From positions 1 to 6,302 of the forward strand of contig SLEY01000400.1 of NCBI GenBank assembly GCA_007124535.1: a DNA stretch of 6,302 nt, in the 5' to 3' direction. Both the position numbers and the translations under genes were made by a program. How positions within the stretch are numbered: the first letter of the stretch is position 1; the number at the start of each line of letters is the position of its first letter. Origin of the DNA: Planctomycetaceae bacterium (GTDB lineage Bacteria; Planctomycetota; Planctomycetia; Pirellulales; Pirellulaceae). Below, piece by piece: positions 1 through 5,594 of the stretch. The notes below the pieces were generated by a model. That model searched no databases, was not told the DNA's origin, and worked only from the letters and a program-made list of their open reading frames with translations.

Positions 1-684
1 AAAACGGTGTTGTTGAAATCGATCATCCGTCTGATTCAGCCGACGGAGGGCGAGGTCTGGTTCGATGGGCAGAATCTGGCCGAGTTGAACGAGCAACAGC
101 TGACCCGGCAGCGGATTCGTTGTGGTTACGTGTTCCAGAATGCGGCCCTTTTCGACAGCATGACGATCGGTCAAAACGTAGCGTTTCCGCTCCGGCAGCA
201 CACGAACGGTTCGCAGCGCGAGATTGCGGAAGAGGTGCGAAGTCGCCTGGGGGAAGTCGGGCTGCCCGACACGGTGATTCCCAAGAAGCCTGTGGAGCTG
301 TCCGGCGGAATGCGCAAGCGGGTGGGACTGGCTCGGGCCTTGATTATGAACCCCGAATTGATGCTGTACGACGAGCCAACCACGGGGTTGGACCCGATCA
401 TGAGCGATGTGATTAACGAACTGATGTTGCGAACGCGTCGTACCAAGCCGGTGACCAGCATCATCGTGACGCATGACATGCGCACGGTTCGGCGAGTGGG
501 AGACCGAGTAATCATGCTGTTTCCTTTGTCCCGTTTAAGGCCTGAGGAACCCCAGTTGCTCTTCGACGGTCCGCCCAGCGAGTTGGAACGTTGCGAGGAC
601 CGTCGCGTGGTGCAATTCGTGCGGGGGGAAGCGGGTGAGCGGTTGATGGAGTTGCAGCCGGAGGAAACGGACATGGCGGTGTAA
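1..684 (+). CDS. mlaF: MlaF/Mkl-type ABC transporter ATP-binding protein, 5' end outside window
   Basis: This is the cytoplasmic ATPase of an Mla-type ABC transporter, which moves phospholipids between the membranes of the envelope. The reading frame is open from base 1 and the Walker A loop is cut: only its final Lys-Thr (residues 1-2 of the 227-residue fragment) is in the window, so the true start lies upstream. Visible in order are the Q-loop region with VFQNAALFDSMT (Gln about residue 46), followed by NVAFPL, which is typical of the MlaF/Mkl group; the ABC signature LSGGM (about 100-104); Walker B LMLYDEPTTGLDP (Asp 124, Glu 125); and the switch histidine in VTHDM (about 158). The stop is two bases before the MlaD-like gene, so the two are almost certainly co-transcribed. 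The permease is expected upstream. No lesion is seen. The family call is firm; the lipid substrate is inferred from the family. Confidence 0.93.
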   Translation, partial: KTVLLKSIIRLIQPTEGEVWFDGQNLAELNEQQLTRQRIRCGYVFQNAALFDSMTIGQNVAFPLRQHTNGSQREIAEEVRSRLGEVGLPDTVIPKKPVELSGGMRKRVGLARALIMNPELMLYDEPTTGLDPIMSDVINELMLRTRRTKPVTSIIVTHDMRTVRRVGDRVIMLFPLSRLRPEEPQLLFDGPPSELERCEDRRVVQFVRGEAGERLMELQPEETDMAV

Positions 685-686
685 CG

Positions 687-1883
687 ATGGATGACAACGT
701 CTTACGTTTTCGGGTCGGAGTGGTCGTGGTCGTCGCGGCGATCGTCTGCGTCGTGCTGATCATGTTGTTTGGTGCGTGGCCGACGATGCTGCAGCCGCAC
801 TACACGCTGCACATCCGGTTTCCCGAAGCGCCGGGGGTGACGGTCGACACACCGGTGCGCAAAAGTGGGGTTTTGATCGGTCGCGTTTCCCATGTCCAAT
901 TGTTGGATCGAGAAGATGTGTTGCGGGACGAAGGCGGGGTATTGGTGACGGTGCGAATCAACCAGAAGTATCGTTTACGCCGCAACGAAATCTGCCGCAT
1001 CGGTTCGGGTTCGCTGTTGGGGGACGCGGTACTGGAGTTTGTTCCTGCCACCCGGGAGGAGTTGCTGGCCCGTTTCGACGTACAGGAGAACGGTCGTTTG
1101 GGCGCCGAGGAAAAGGAGCGGGCCGGCGAGGTCTTGACAGATGGCGATTACTTGCCGGACGGGGTGGTGGCGAGGGATCCGATGCGCGTACTGGTCAATC
1201 TGGAGGGAACGATCGCCTCCGCCTTCACCTCAATCGAAACCGCCGGCGACGAGGTGGCCAGCCTGGCACGCAGTCTGAACGGAGCCCTTGATGCCAGTGA
1301 CGGTCAGATCATCCGCATTCTGGACAAGGCGGAAGCGGCTTTGGACGGTCTGCAGCGCACGATGCAGACCGTGGATCGCACCTTGGGCGATGAGGAGTTG
1401 AGCCATCGTTTGGCGCGAATGCTGAACGAGTTGCCCGAGTTTATTTCGGAGAGCCGCGAGACGATGGCCGTAGCCCGAACGACGCTTGACAGTTTTGCGC
1501 GGATGGGGGAGAAAGCTGAAATCAATCTGGACCATCTGGAACAACTGACCCGGCCTTTGGGTGAACGAGGTGAACAGCTGATCCGCAATATCGAGACCAG
1601 CACGGAGAACCTGAACCTGATGCTGTCGCAATTCGTCGCCTTTGGCGAGGCGTTGAACACGGGACAGGGAACCTTGGGCCGCCTGGCTTACGACGACGAG
1701 GTGTACCATCGTCTGGACCGTCTGGTGACCAATGCGGAGGATTTGAGTCGCCGGCTTCGGCCGATTGTCGATGATGTGCGGGTTTTCACGGACAAGATCG
1801 CTCGAGACCCCAGCCAGTTAGGGGTGCGCGGGGCGCTGGATCGTCGCCCGCCGGGCACCAAGACGGGCGTGACCCTCTGGTAG
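687..1883 (+). CDS. mlaD: MlaD-like MCE-domain protein, long form
   Basis: This is the membrane-anchored lipid-binding subunit of the Mla-type transporter. The 398-residue product begins with a short cytoplasmic stretch and one hydrophobic segment (about residues 10-30), followed by a single MCE domain (about 38-120) with the characteristic pattern TPVRKSGVLIGRV (about 55-67) and a later GSGSLLGDAVLEF block. From about residue 160 to 380 the protein looks mostly helical and polar, with several hydrophobic-heptad stretches, as in longer MCE proteins whose tail forms a helical tube or rod. E. coli MlaD is only about 180 residues, so this is the long type. ATG 687 follows the ATPase stop by two bases; a GGAGGA at 659-664 is rather far away (22 bases), so translation is probably coupled to the upstream gene. 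A weak stem-loop follows the stop. The family call is firm; the tail structure is inferred from composition only. Confidence 0.9.
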   Translation: MDDNVLRFRVGVVVVVAAIVCVVLIMLFGAWPTMLQPHYTLHIRFPEAPGVTVDTPVRKSGVLIGRVSHVQLLDREDVLRDEGGVLVTVRINQKYRLRRNEICRIGSGSLLGDAVLEFVPATREELLARFDVQENGRLGAEEKERAGEVLTDGDYLPDGVVARDPMRVLVNLEGTIASAFTSIETAGDEVASLARSLNGALDASDGQIIRILDKAEAALDGLQRTMQTVDRTLGDEELSHRLARMLNELPEFISESRETMAVARTTLDSFARMGEKAEINLDHLEQLTRPLGERGEQLIRNIETSTENLNLMLSQFVAFGEALNTGQGTLGRLAYDDEVYHRLDRLVTNAEDLSRRLRPIVDDVRVFTDKIARDPSQLGVRGALDRRPPGTKTGVTLW

Positions 1884-1884
1884 G

Positions 1885-1905
1885 GGCTCTGCCGCCGAGC
1901 CTTCT
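1885..1905 (+). terminator. Weak stem-loop after the mla pair
   Basis: GGCTC (1885-1889) can pair with GAGCC (1897-1901) around a seven-base loop, followed by TTCT. It starts one base after the MlaD stop and could end the mla transcript. The stem is short and there is no real T-tract, so this is only a possible terminator. Confidence 0.25.
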
Positions 1906-1982
1906 GTCCTCCACCCGGCATCGTGGCGGTTCGAGTCGGGCTTCGCTGGCGATTGGTGGACTGGGCGAACTGCGGGCGAATT

Positions 1983-1991
1983 TGCTACAGT
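1983..1991 (+). promoter_or_regulatory. Extended -10 promoter of the AEC transporter gene
   Basis: TGCTACAGT fits an extended -10 element (TGn plus TACAGT, four of six matches to TATAAT). No good -35 is seen at the usual distance (GGGCGA at 1963-1968), as is common with extended -10 promoters. The predicted transcription start, about seven bases after the hexamer, falls at 1998-1999, which is exactly the ATG of the next gene. No Shine-Dalgarno sequence precedes that ATG, so a leaderless mRNA is a consistent reading. Confidence 0.45.
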
Positions 1992-1998
1992 GTTGGCC

Positions 1999-2931
1999 AT
2001 GTTGCACCGCATGTTCGCCATCTTCTTCGACATCCTCGCGCCGATGCTGTTCATCGTCGGCCTGGGCGCCTTGGTGCATCATTTCCGGGCGTTTCAGCTG
2101 CAGACCATGGTCCGTCTGAATCTGTACTTCTTCGTACCGGTGTTCCTGTTCATTCGGATCCTGGAAAGTCCGCTCAGCTGGCGGGAGATCGGGGGCATCG
2201 GCATCACGGTCGTGGTCCCGATGCTGCTGGTCGGCCTGCCTCTGTACGGGATCCTCCGCCGATACGGGGCGCGCGGCAGCACGATTGCGGCCATGATGGT
2301 GGGGGGACTGCTATTCAATGCCGGCTTTGTCGGCATTCCCGTGGCGGAACTCGCCTACGGCCCGGCTGGGGGTCAGGTTCAGGCCCTGGTGGTCATGTTC
2401 ATCAACATGATGATCTTCTTTGTGGGTTACAGCGTCGTGGCTTTGGGTCAGGGGCATGGCGTCTGGTCGGCGATTAGCGGCTATTTCCGCATGCCGATGA
2501 TCTACGCGATTGGGGCGGCGCTGGCGATGCGGGAAATGCAGTGGACCGTGCCTGGCTGGATCGACACGGCCCTGCAGATGATTGCCGCCGGCATGGTCCC
2601 GGTCGCCTTGGTGACGCTGGGCGCCCAACTGGCCGTGCGAGCCCGCTGGCCGGTTTGGCGGATCGTCGGTCCGGTGATCGCCCTGAAGCTGCTGATCCTG
2701 CCCGCCGTGACGGCCGTGGTCGCTTGGCTTTTGGGCCTCTGGCCTTGGCCCGCCGCCCAGTTGATTCTGGGCGCCGCCACCCCGACGGCGATCAACACGC
2801 TCCTGCTGACCATCGAACTGGACGGCGACGCCGACACGGTCGCCGAATGCGTTTTCTGGACCACCTTGGCCTCCGCCCTGACGCTGACCTTGACCCTGCT
2901 CTGCTTGGACACATTGGGAGCCGGTCCGTGA
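1999..2931 (+). CDS. AEC-family (auxin efflux carrier-like) membrane transporter
   Basis: This is an integral membrane transporter of the AEC family, whose bacterial members carry out efflux or exchange of small organic acids such as malate; the substrate here cannot be told from sequence. The 310-residue product is strongly hydrophobic along its whole length, with roughly ten membrane segments and the usual two-half organisation. The central family motif is visible as FNAGFVGIPV (Asn about residue 107 to Pro 114), and the C-terminal half carries the PTAINTLLLT block near its end. Length is normal for the family (about 300-320). I chose ATG 1999 because an extended -10 element ends seven bases before it; GTG 1990 lies inside that element, and ATG 2011 is a possible shorter start. 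No Shine-Dalgarno is visible. The gene stands alone, transcribed separately from the mla pair, and shows no lesion. Confidence 0.88.
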   Translation: MLHRMFAIFFDILAPMLFIVGLGALVHHFRAFQLQTMVRLNLYFFVPVFLFIRILESPLSWREIGGIGITVVVPMLLVGLPLYGILRRYGARGSTIAAMMVGGLLFNAGFVGIPVAELAYGPAGGQVQALVVMFINMMIFFVGYSVVALGQGHGVWSAISGYFRMPMIYAIGAALAMREMQWTVPGWIDTALQMIAAGMVPVALVTLGAQLAVRARWPVWRIVGPVIALKLLILPAVTAVVAWLLGLWPWPAAQLILGAATPTAINTLLLTIELDGDADTVAECVFWTTLASALTLTLTLLCLDTLGAGP

Positions 2932-3231
2932 CGGTTCGTTCCTGCCGACCACCGTGCTCCCGGCTTGGCGAAGGCAGGTCCTCGCCGGGATCACCGACAA
3001 GGACGTCCCAGGGATCACGAATCCTTCACGGCGTTCCCCGATTATGCATAACACGAGTCACCAAGGGACATGAATCCAACGGAACCGACCTGGGAGATGG
3101 GGGTACGCACTGGACGCCAAAGAGGGTAACCGGTCTGGTCGTGGCTCGCGCAGACTGCAAGAATACTGCCCGGCGGGGCGGAGTCGAGCCGCTTTTGGTG
3201 GTTGTTCCGCAAGAATTCTGCCCAGGTCCCG
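2932..3231. other. Non-coding spacer before tRNA-Pro, with small repeats
   Basis: I see no credible gene in this spacer between the AEC transporter and the tRNA promoter. The open frames crossing it have no recognisable protein content, and one runs straight through the tRNA. It contains CCTGCC (2941-2946) opposite GGCAGG (2973-2978), which could form a long-looped hairpin after the AEC stop; a perfect 10-bp palindrome TTATGCATAA at 3042-3051; and the first and second copies of a spaced 15-bp repeat, annotated separately. Confidence 0.55.
3157..3223 (+). repeat. Two copies of a 15-bp direct repeat upstream of tRNA-Pro
   Basis: GCAAGAATACTGCCC at 3157-3171 recurs as GCAAGAATTCTGCCC at 3209-3223, one mismatch, start-to-start distance 52 bp (about five helical turns). 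The second copy contains the 8-bp palindrome AGAATTCT. It ends eight bases before the TTGACT -35 element of the tRNA promoter, so a regulatory site is possible, as is a dispersed genomic repeat. The function is unknown. Confidence 0.5.
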
Positions 3232-3259
3232 TTGACTGTCGCCGACAACCCGTTACCAT
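3232..3259 (+). promoter_or_regulatory. Sigma-70-type promoter of tRNA-Pro
   Basis: TTGACT (3232-3237) and TACCAT (3254-3259) are separated by 16 bases, giving five of six and four of six matches to consensus. The predicted start, about 3266, lies some eight bases before the mature tRNA 5' end, leaving a very short leader to be removed by RNase P. Confidence 0.65.
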
Positions 3260-3273
3260 AAAGGTTTCGATAA

Positions 3274-3348
3274 CGGGGCGTAGCTCAGCCTGGCTAGAGC
3301 GCTGCGTTCGGGACGCAGAGGTCGCTAGTTCAAATCTAGTCGCCCCGA
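3274..3348 (+). tRNA. tRNA-Pro, anticodon CGG
   Basis: This 75-base tRNA folds into a complete cloverleaf and reads CCG proline codons. The acceptor stem pairs CGGGGCG (3274-3280) with CGCCCCG (3341-3347), and the discriminator is A3348. The D stem is GCTC/GAGC; the anticodon stem is CTGCG/CGCAG (3302-3306 and 3314-3318) around loop TTCGGGA, with the anticodon at 3309-3311. The T arm is GCTAG, TTCAAAT, CTAGT, with one G-T pair at its base. The start with C1 and the D-arm sequence agree with bacterial proline tRNAs. CCA is not encoded (CTT follows), so it must be added enzymatically. A decayed integrase gene begins about 110 bases downstream, as expected if the tRNA had served as an integration site. 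Confidence 0.95.
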
Positions 3349-3361
3349 CTTGATCTAACTC

Positions 3362-3405
3362 CTGCCGAAGCCTTGCCTTAAAGGCAACCTGTCCATCCTC
3401 GGCAG
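3362..3405 (+). repeat. Nested palindrome just after tRNA-Pro
   Basis: An outer pair CTGCCGA (3362-3368) and TCGGCAG (3399-3405), perfect over seven bases, encloses a perfect 15-base palindrome, TTGCCTT-A-AAGGCAA (3373-3387). It could act as a factor-dependent terminator or processing signal for the tRNA, or be a recombination-related site at the tRNA/element boundary. No T-tract follows either stem, so an intrinsic terminator is not well supported. Confidence 0.45.
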
Positions 3406-3459
3406 TGCGGCGAATCCAGAAGCAGCGTACGCCGTTTACGCCCTTTCGAGGATCGTCTC

Positions 3460-4062
3460 ATGTCGAAACTCTCCACTCGACCCCCGAAATACTGCCATCA
3501 CAAAGCCTCCGGGCAGACGGTTGTCCAATTCAACGGCCGCTTGCGGTACCTCGAACCGTACGGCTCACCCGAGAGCAAAACCCGCGATCAGGAGGCGATT
3601 ACCGAATAGGGGGACCGGCACGGTCAGGCCGATGTAGTCGCCCGTGTCGCACAGCAACCCTCGCAGGTTCTAACGGTCGCGGAACCCATTCTGAAGTACT
3701 ATAAGTATGCCCTCCTTTATTACCGAAACAAAGATGGGGAGTCGACCGGGACGGCTGAGCGGCTGAAGCCGGCGCTCCGGCTGCTCCGGGCCACGTTCGG
3801 CAACCACCCTGTGTCAGGCTTCGGACCATTGGCCTTGCAGCGGCTGCAGCAGAAGGGGTTCGAATTGGGGTGGAGTCGCGCCGACATCAATGATAACGTG
3901 TCGAGGATCAAACAGATATTCCGCTGGGGTACCTCACAGGAGCTCGTTTCGTCGGACCACAAGAGGTCCGGAGCAACCCCTCCGACGCACTTTGTGCGAA
4001 GCGCGACGTTTGGGGGGCGCCTTGCGCGCGACTACGGGGCGCTGAAAGGCTCGGATTTTTGA
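3460..4062 (+). pseudogene. Remnant of a planctomycete-type tyrosine recombinase/integrase, N-terminal part
   Basis: An intact protein of this kind would be a site-specific recombinase cutting and joining DNA at an attachment site. Frame 1 starts at ATG 3460 with a good Shine-Dalgarno (GAGGA, 3448-3452, seven bases away). Residues 1-49 contain PPKYCHHKASGQ and YGSPES, motifs I associate with planctomycete integrases. An amber stop at 3607-3609 sits where relatives usually have Trp after an Ala-Glu. The same frame then continues without any shift: a core-binding SAM-like region with TVAEPILKYYKYA (from about 3676), FGPLALQRL (about 3823) and RIKQIFRWGTSQELV (3907-3951). After about 3954 family resemblance stops and an unrelated tail of about 37 residues runs to TGA 4060-4062. 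The whole catalytic domain with its Arg, His and Tyr residues is missing, so it cannot be active. The family call is from memory of motifs. Confidence 0.75.
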
Positions 4063-4156
4063 CGTTGGCGGGTGAGGTCGATTCACGTAAGCGGCATAGG
4101 TGAGGTGGTTATAAGTGGGGGTGTGATGTGATTGCTGGGGGTTCCGGACTGGAAAT

Positions 4157-4198
4157 GCTCATCGGTAACGGCTCGGGTGCCGCTAGATTGCCGATAGC
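4157..4198 (+). repeat. Nested stem-loop
   Basis: GCTCATCGG (4157-4165) pairs with CCGATAGC (4191-4198) over eight bases with one bulged C. Inside it CGGC (4169-4172) pairs with GCCG (4179-4182) around the loop TCGGGT. The 42-base structure overlaps the -35 region of the promoter-like pair that follows, so it may be an operator or the end of an element. The function is unknown. Confidence 0.35.
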
Positions 4199-4216
4199 AT
4201 ACGCAGGGGGTACAAT
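4188..4216 (+). promoter_or_regulatory. Promoter-like pair before the uncharacterised pseudogene
   Basis: TTGCCG (4188-4193) and TACAAT (4211-4216) are exactly 17 bases apart, with four of six and five of six matches to sigma-70 consensus. A transcript would start near 4223, about 50 bases before the first recognisable part of the next pseudogene. This makes it a plausible surviving promoter of that gene. Confidence 0.45.
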
Positions 4217-4241
4217 CCGGTCTTACGGTTCGGTCTGCCAA

Positions 4242-4272
4242 TTCCGACGAGAAAAAAGATTTTCCGACGAGA
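4242..4272 (+). repeat. 11-bp direct repeat, period 20
   Basis: TTCCGACGAGA occurs at 4242-4252 and again at 4262-4272, a 20-bp period (about two helical turns). It lies between the promoter-like pair and the pseudogene. It could be a tandem protein-binding site or a small slippage duplication. Confidence 0.4.
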
Positions 4273-5203
4273 TTGGGAGCCAGGAAACGGTGCTCGGACA
4301 CGCGCCGATTTCGCCTGGACTTTCTCTTCCGGGGTCAGCTCCAAACGTCATGGAATACCCCTGCCATTCCTCTGAAAACGCACGTATCGATCGAGCTGCA
4401 GCATCGGCTCGACCAACTTGCCCGGGAGCGGAAACATGCCGACGGCTTGCTGGCGGTCTTGTGTTGCATGGAGACGTGTTGTACGGTTCGTTTGCGTTAC
4501 GGCAGGCAAAGGCCCCGTTTGGCATTGGAGCGGCGTCAGCAGCGGGTGCGGTAGGATGATTACCTGGACCCGAAGTTCGGGCGGATCTACGTGCGATTGG
4601 AGACATGGTTTCCGTTCAGGGTTCAGATTGATGTCAACGGCCACGAGTGGCTGGCACGCCAGATGATCCAGCCGGGTATGGGGTTTATCTTGACATTCAG
4701 ATGAACAAAGGGATCGCGAATCTTTACCAGTAGCACGCGATGGCTTCGGCGGCCAGTTCGCGTTGCCTGGACGCTTTGTCCGCGGTAGGGGCTCCCGAGC
4801 CAAACTACCAGTCCGTAAGCTGGCTCAGCCGCAGGTTGTCGGCGAGCGTCGCTTTGCAGGTTTCAATCCTGCTCGCCACGAAGACGTGGCACGGTTTCGC
4901 GCGATCCTGCAGGGCGAGCATCTGATGCACGGCTTTCGCAATCGTGACATCCGGGAGCAACTGGATGCGGCACGGGAAACGAAGGAGGAACGGCGTCGGC
5001 AGAGCGCCGCGACGGGGCGCTTGCTCAAGCGTCTGCATGTGCGCGGACTTATCGCCAAAGTTCCTCACACTCGCCGGTGGCAAGTAACGAGCCATGGTCA
5101 CAAGATTCTGGGCGCCTGCGTCCGTCTGTACGATCACGGCCTCTCTACCGCAGCATCATGCGGATGGAGCATGCGCGCACGGCGAAGAGAAGTCATACCG
5201 TAA
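4273..5203 (+). pseudogene. Broken gene of an uncharacterised, winged-helix-like conserved family
   Basis: I know the motifs of this family from bacterial genomes but no function or symbol. Three pieces lie in order in different frames. Frame 1, about 4380-4692: DGLLAVLCCMETC, then an amber stop at 4552-4554, then YLDPKFGRIYVRLETWFPF and VNGHEWLARQM, typical of the N-terminal third. Frame 3, about 4701-4800: MNKGIANLYQ, amber at 4731-4733, then SSRCLDALSAV, which corresponds to a region much further along in intact relatives, so about 150-200 residues appear deleted near 4690-4704. Frame 2, about 4812-5203: KLAQPQVVGERRFAGFNP, LMHGFRNRDIREQL, then RRRQSAATGRLLKRLHVRGLIAKVPHTRRWQVT, which reads like a winged-helix DNA-binding end. 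Two amber codons, a deletion and two frame changes make it a clear pseudogene. The start is uncertain because the N-terminus is not recognisable; the stop is TAA 5201-5203. Confidence 0.65.
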
Positions 5204-5210
5204 GACTCTA

Positions 5211-5278
5211 AGAGGCCCTAACAAAACCGCCCATGTGGGTCGGGATCTCTGAGACCGACGCGGTTTTGTCAGGCCTCT
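5211..5278. repeat. Long imperfect palindrome (MITE-like repeat or bidirectional terminator)
   Basis: Three stacked stems are visible: AGAGGCC (5211-5217) with GGCCTCT (5272-5278); ACAAAACCGC (5221-5230) with GCGGTTTTGT (5260-5269), perfect over ten bases; and GTCGG-GA-TCTC (5239-5249) with GAGACCGAC (5251-5259). The only large interruption is CCATGTGG (5231-5238) bulged on the left. It lies between the end of one pseudogene and the promoter region of the DUF433 remnant. The GGTTTTGT at the end of the ten-base stem on the plus strand, and the matching run on the minus strand, would allow weak termination both ways. A small mobile palindromic repeat is equally likely. Confidence 0.6.
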
Positions 5279-5312
5279 AACGGTTGACTGCTTTGGAGCG
5301 AGGCGGAATGAT

Positions 5313-5544
5313 ATGCAAGATTCGAATCGCATTACACTCGATCCTGCGGTGATGGGGGGGCAAGCCGTGCATACGCGGCTTGCGAGTCACTGTCGGAACG
5401 GTCATCGGTTTGCTCGCCGCGGGTCGGACGCGTGACAAGATCCTGAAAGCCTATCCCTTTTTGCAAGCAGAGGATATTGGCCAGGCACTCGCCTATGCTG
5501 CGTGGCGAGTCCAAGCACGCGAGGTGTCGCTTCCTGTCCCATGA
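5313..5544 (+). pseudogene. DUF433 antitoxin-like protein with a frameshift in a G7 run
   Basis: DUF433 proteins are small DNA-binding-like proteins (about 75 residues) that usually precede DUF5615 PIN-like proteins and are thought to be the antitoxin of the pair. The start ATG 5313 has an AGG-type ribosome site nine bases upstream (GCGAGG, 5298-5303). The N-terminus NRITLDPAVMGG is canonical. Seven Gs at 5354-5360 then shift the frame, and removing one G restores GKPCIRGLRVTVGTVIGLLAAG, KILKAYPFLQAEDIGQALAYA and a normal end at TGA 5542-5544. The restored protein would be 76 residues, full length. As written, the first frame ends early in unrelated sequence. The stop overlaps the start of the DUF5615 remnant (ATGA), the normal arrangement of this pair. 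A true mutation, a sequencing error in the homopolymer, or slippage that still makes some protein are all possible. Confidence 0.78.
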
Positions 5545-5594
5545 GCATCAAGATTCTGATCGATATGAATCGTGTGGGTATTCTACCGATTTAG
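5541..5594 (+). pseudogene. DUF5615 PIN-like toxin gene collapsed to a 17-codon remnant
   Basis: The ATG overlaps the DUF433 stop by four bases (ATGA), the standard coupling of this toxin-antitoxin-like pair. The product MSIKILIDMN begins exactly as DUF5615 proteins do, including the acidic residue of the PIN-like active site (Asp at residue 8). Intact members are about 110 residues, but here residues 11-17 (RVGILPI) lead straight to a stop. That ending resembles the usual C-terminal strand of the family (pattern R-V-x-hydrophobic-L-P), so an internal deletion joining the two ends is my preferred reading. The alternative is truncation by whatever brought in the minus-strand ATPase remnant that overlaps here. 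There is no catalytic centre, so no toxin activity. Confidence 0.6.

Larger units (their letters stand above)
4063..4262. other. Spacer between two pseudogenes
   Basis: I recognise no coding remnant here. The segment carries a nested stem-loop (4157-4198), a promoter-like pair (4188-4216) and the first unit of a short direct repeat (4242-4252), annotated separately. The G-rich stretch at 4064-4140 is unlike the rest of the window in composition, and I cannot assign it. Confidence 0.4.

Noticed and set aside
1923..2477. A 184-codon frame overlapping the AEC gene start
   Set aside because: It is a shadow frame with no recognisable motif, while the overlapping membrane protein is a good family match.
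2941..2978. CCTGCC/GGCAGG hairpin as terminator of the AEC gene
   Set aside because: Its loop is 26 bases and no T-tract follows, so it is too weak to call.
2311..3054. A 247-codon minus-strand frame opposite the AEC gene
   Set aside because: Its Gly/Gln/Arg-rich translation is typical of the antisense shadow of a GC-rich gene, and the plus-strand protein is clearly real.
3324..3348. The tRNA 3' end as an attachment site with a second copy in the window
   Set aside because: I looked for repeats of the T-arm and acceptor sequence downstream and found none, so the far attachment site is either lost or outside the window.
2541..3353. A 270-codon open frame on the plus strand overlapping the AEC gene and the tRNA
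   Set aside because: It is out of frame with the AEC transporter, has a low-complexity Arg/Asp-rich translation, and runs through the whole tRNA-Pro gene.
3405..3704. A 99-codon frame over the integrase remnant
   Set aside because: The recognisable integrase motifs are in another frame, which also has the ribosome site at ATG 3460.
4128..4559. A 143-codon frame over the uncharacterised pseudogene
   Set aside because: The family motifs lie in frame 1 of the same DNA; this frame shows no motif.
5284..5312. TTGACT with AATGAT 17 bases later as the promoter of the DUF433 remnant
   Set aside because: A transcript would start inside the coding sequence, after the well-supported ATG and ribosome site, and the -10 is weak.
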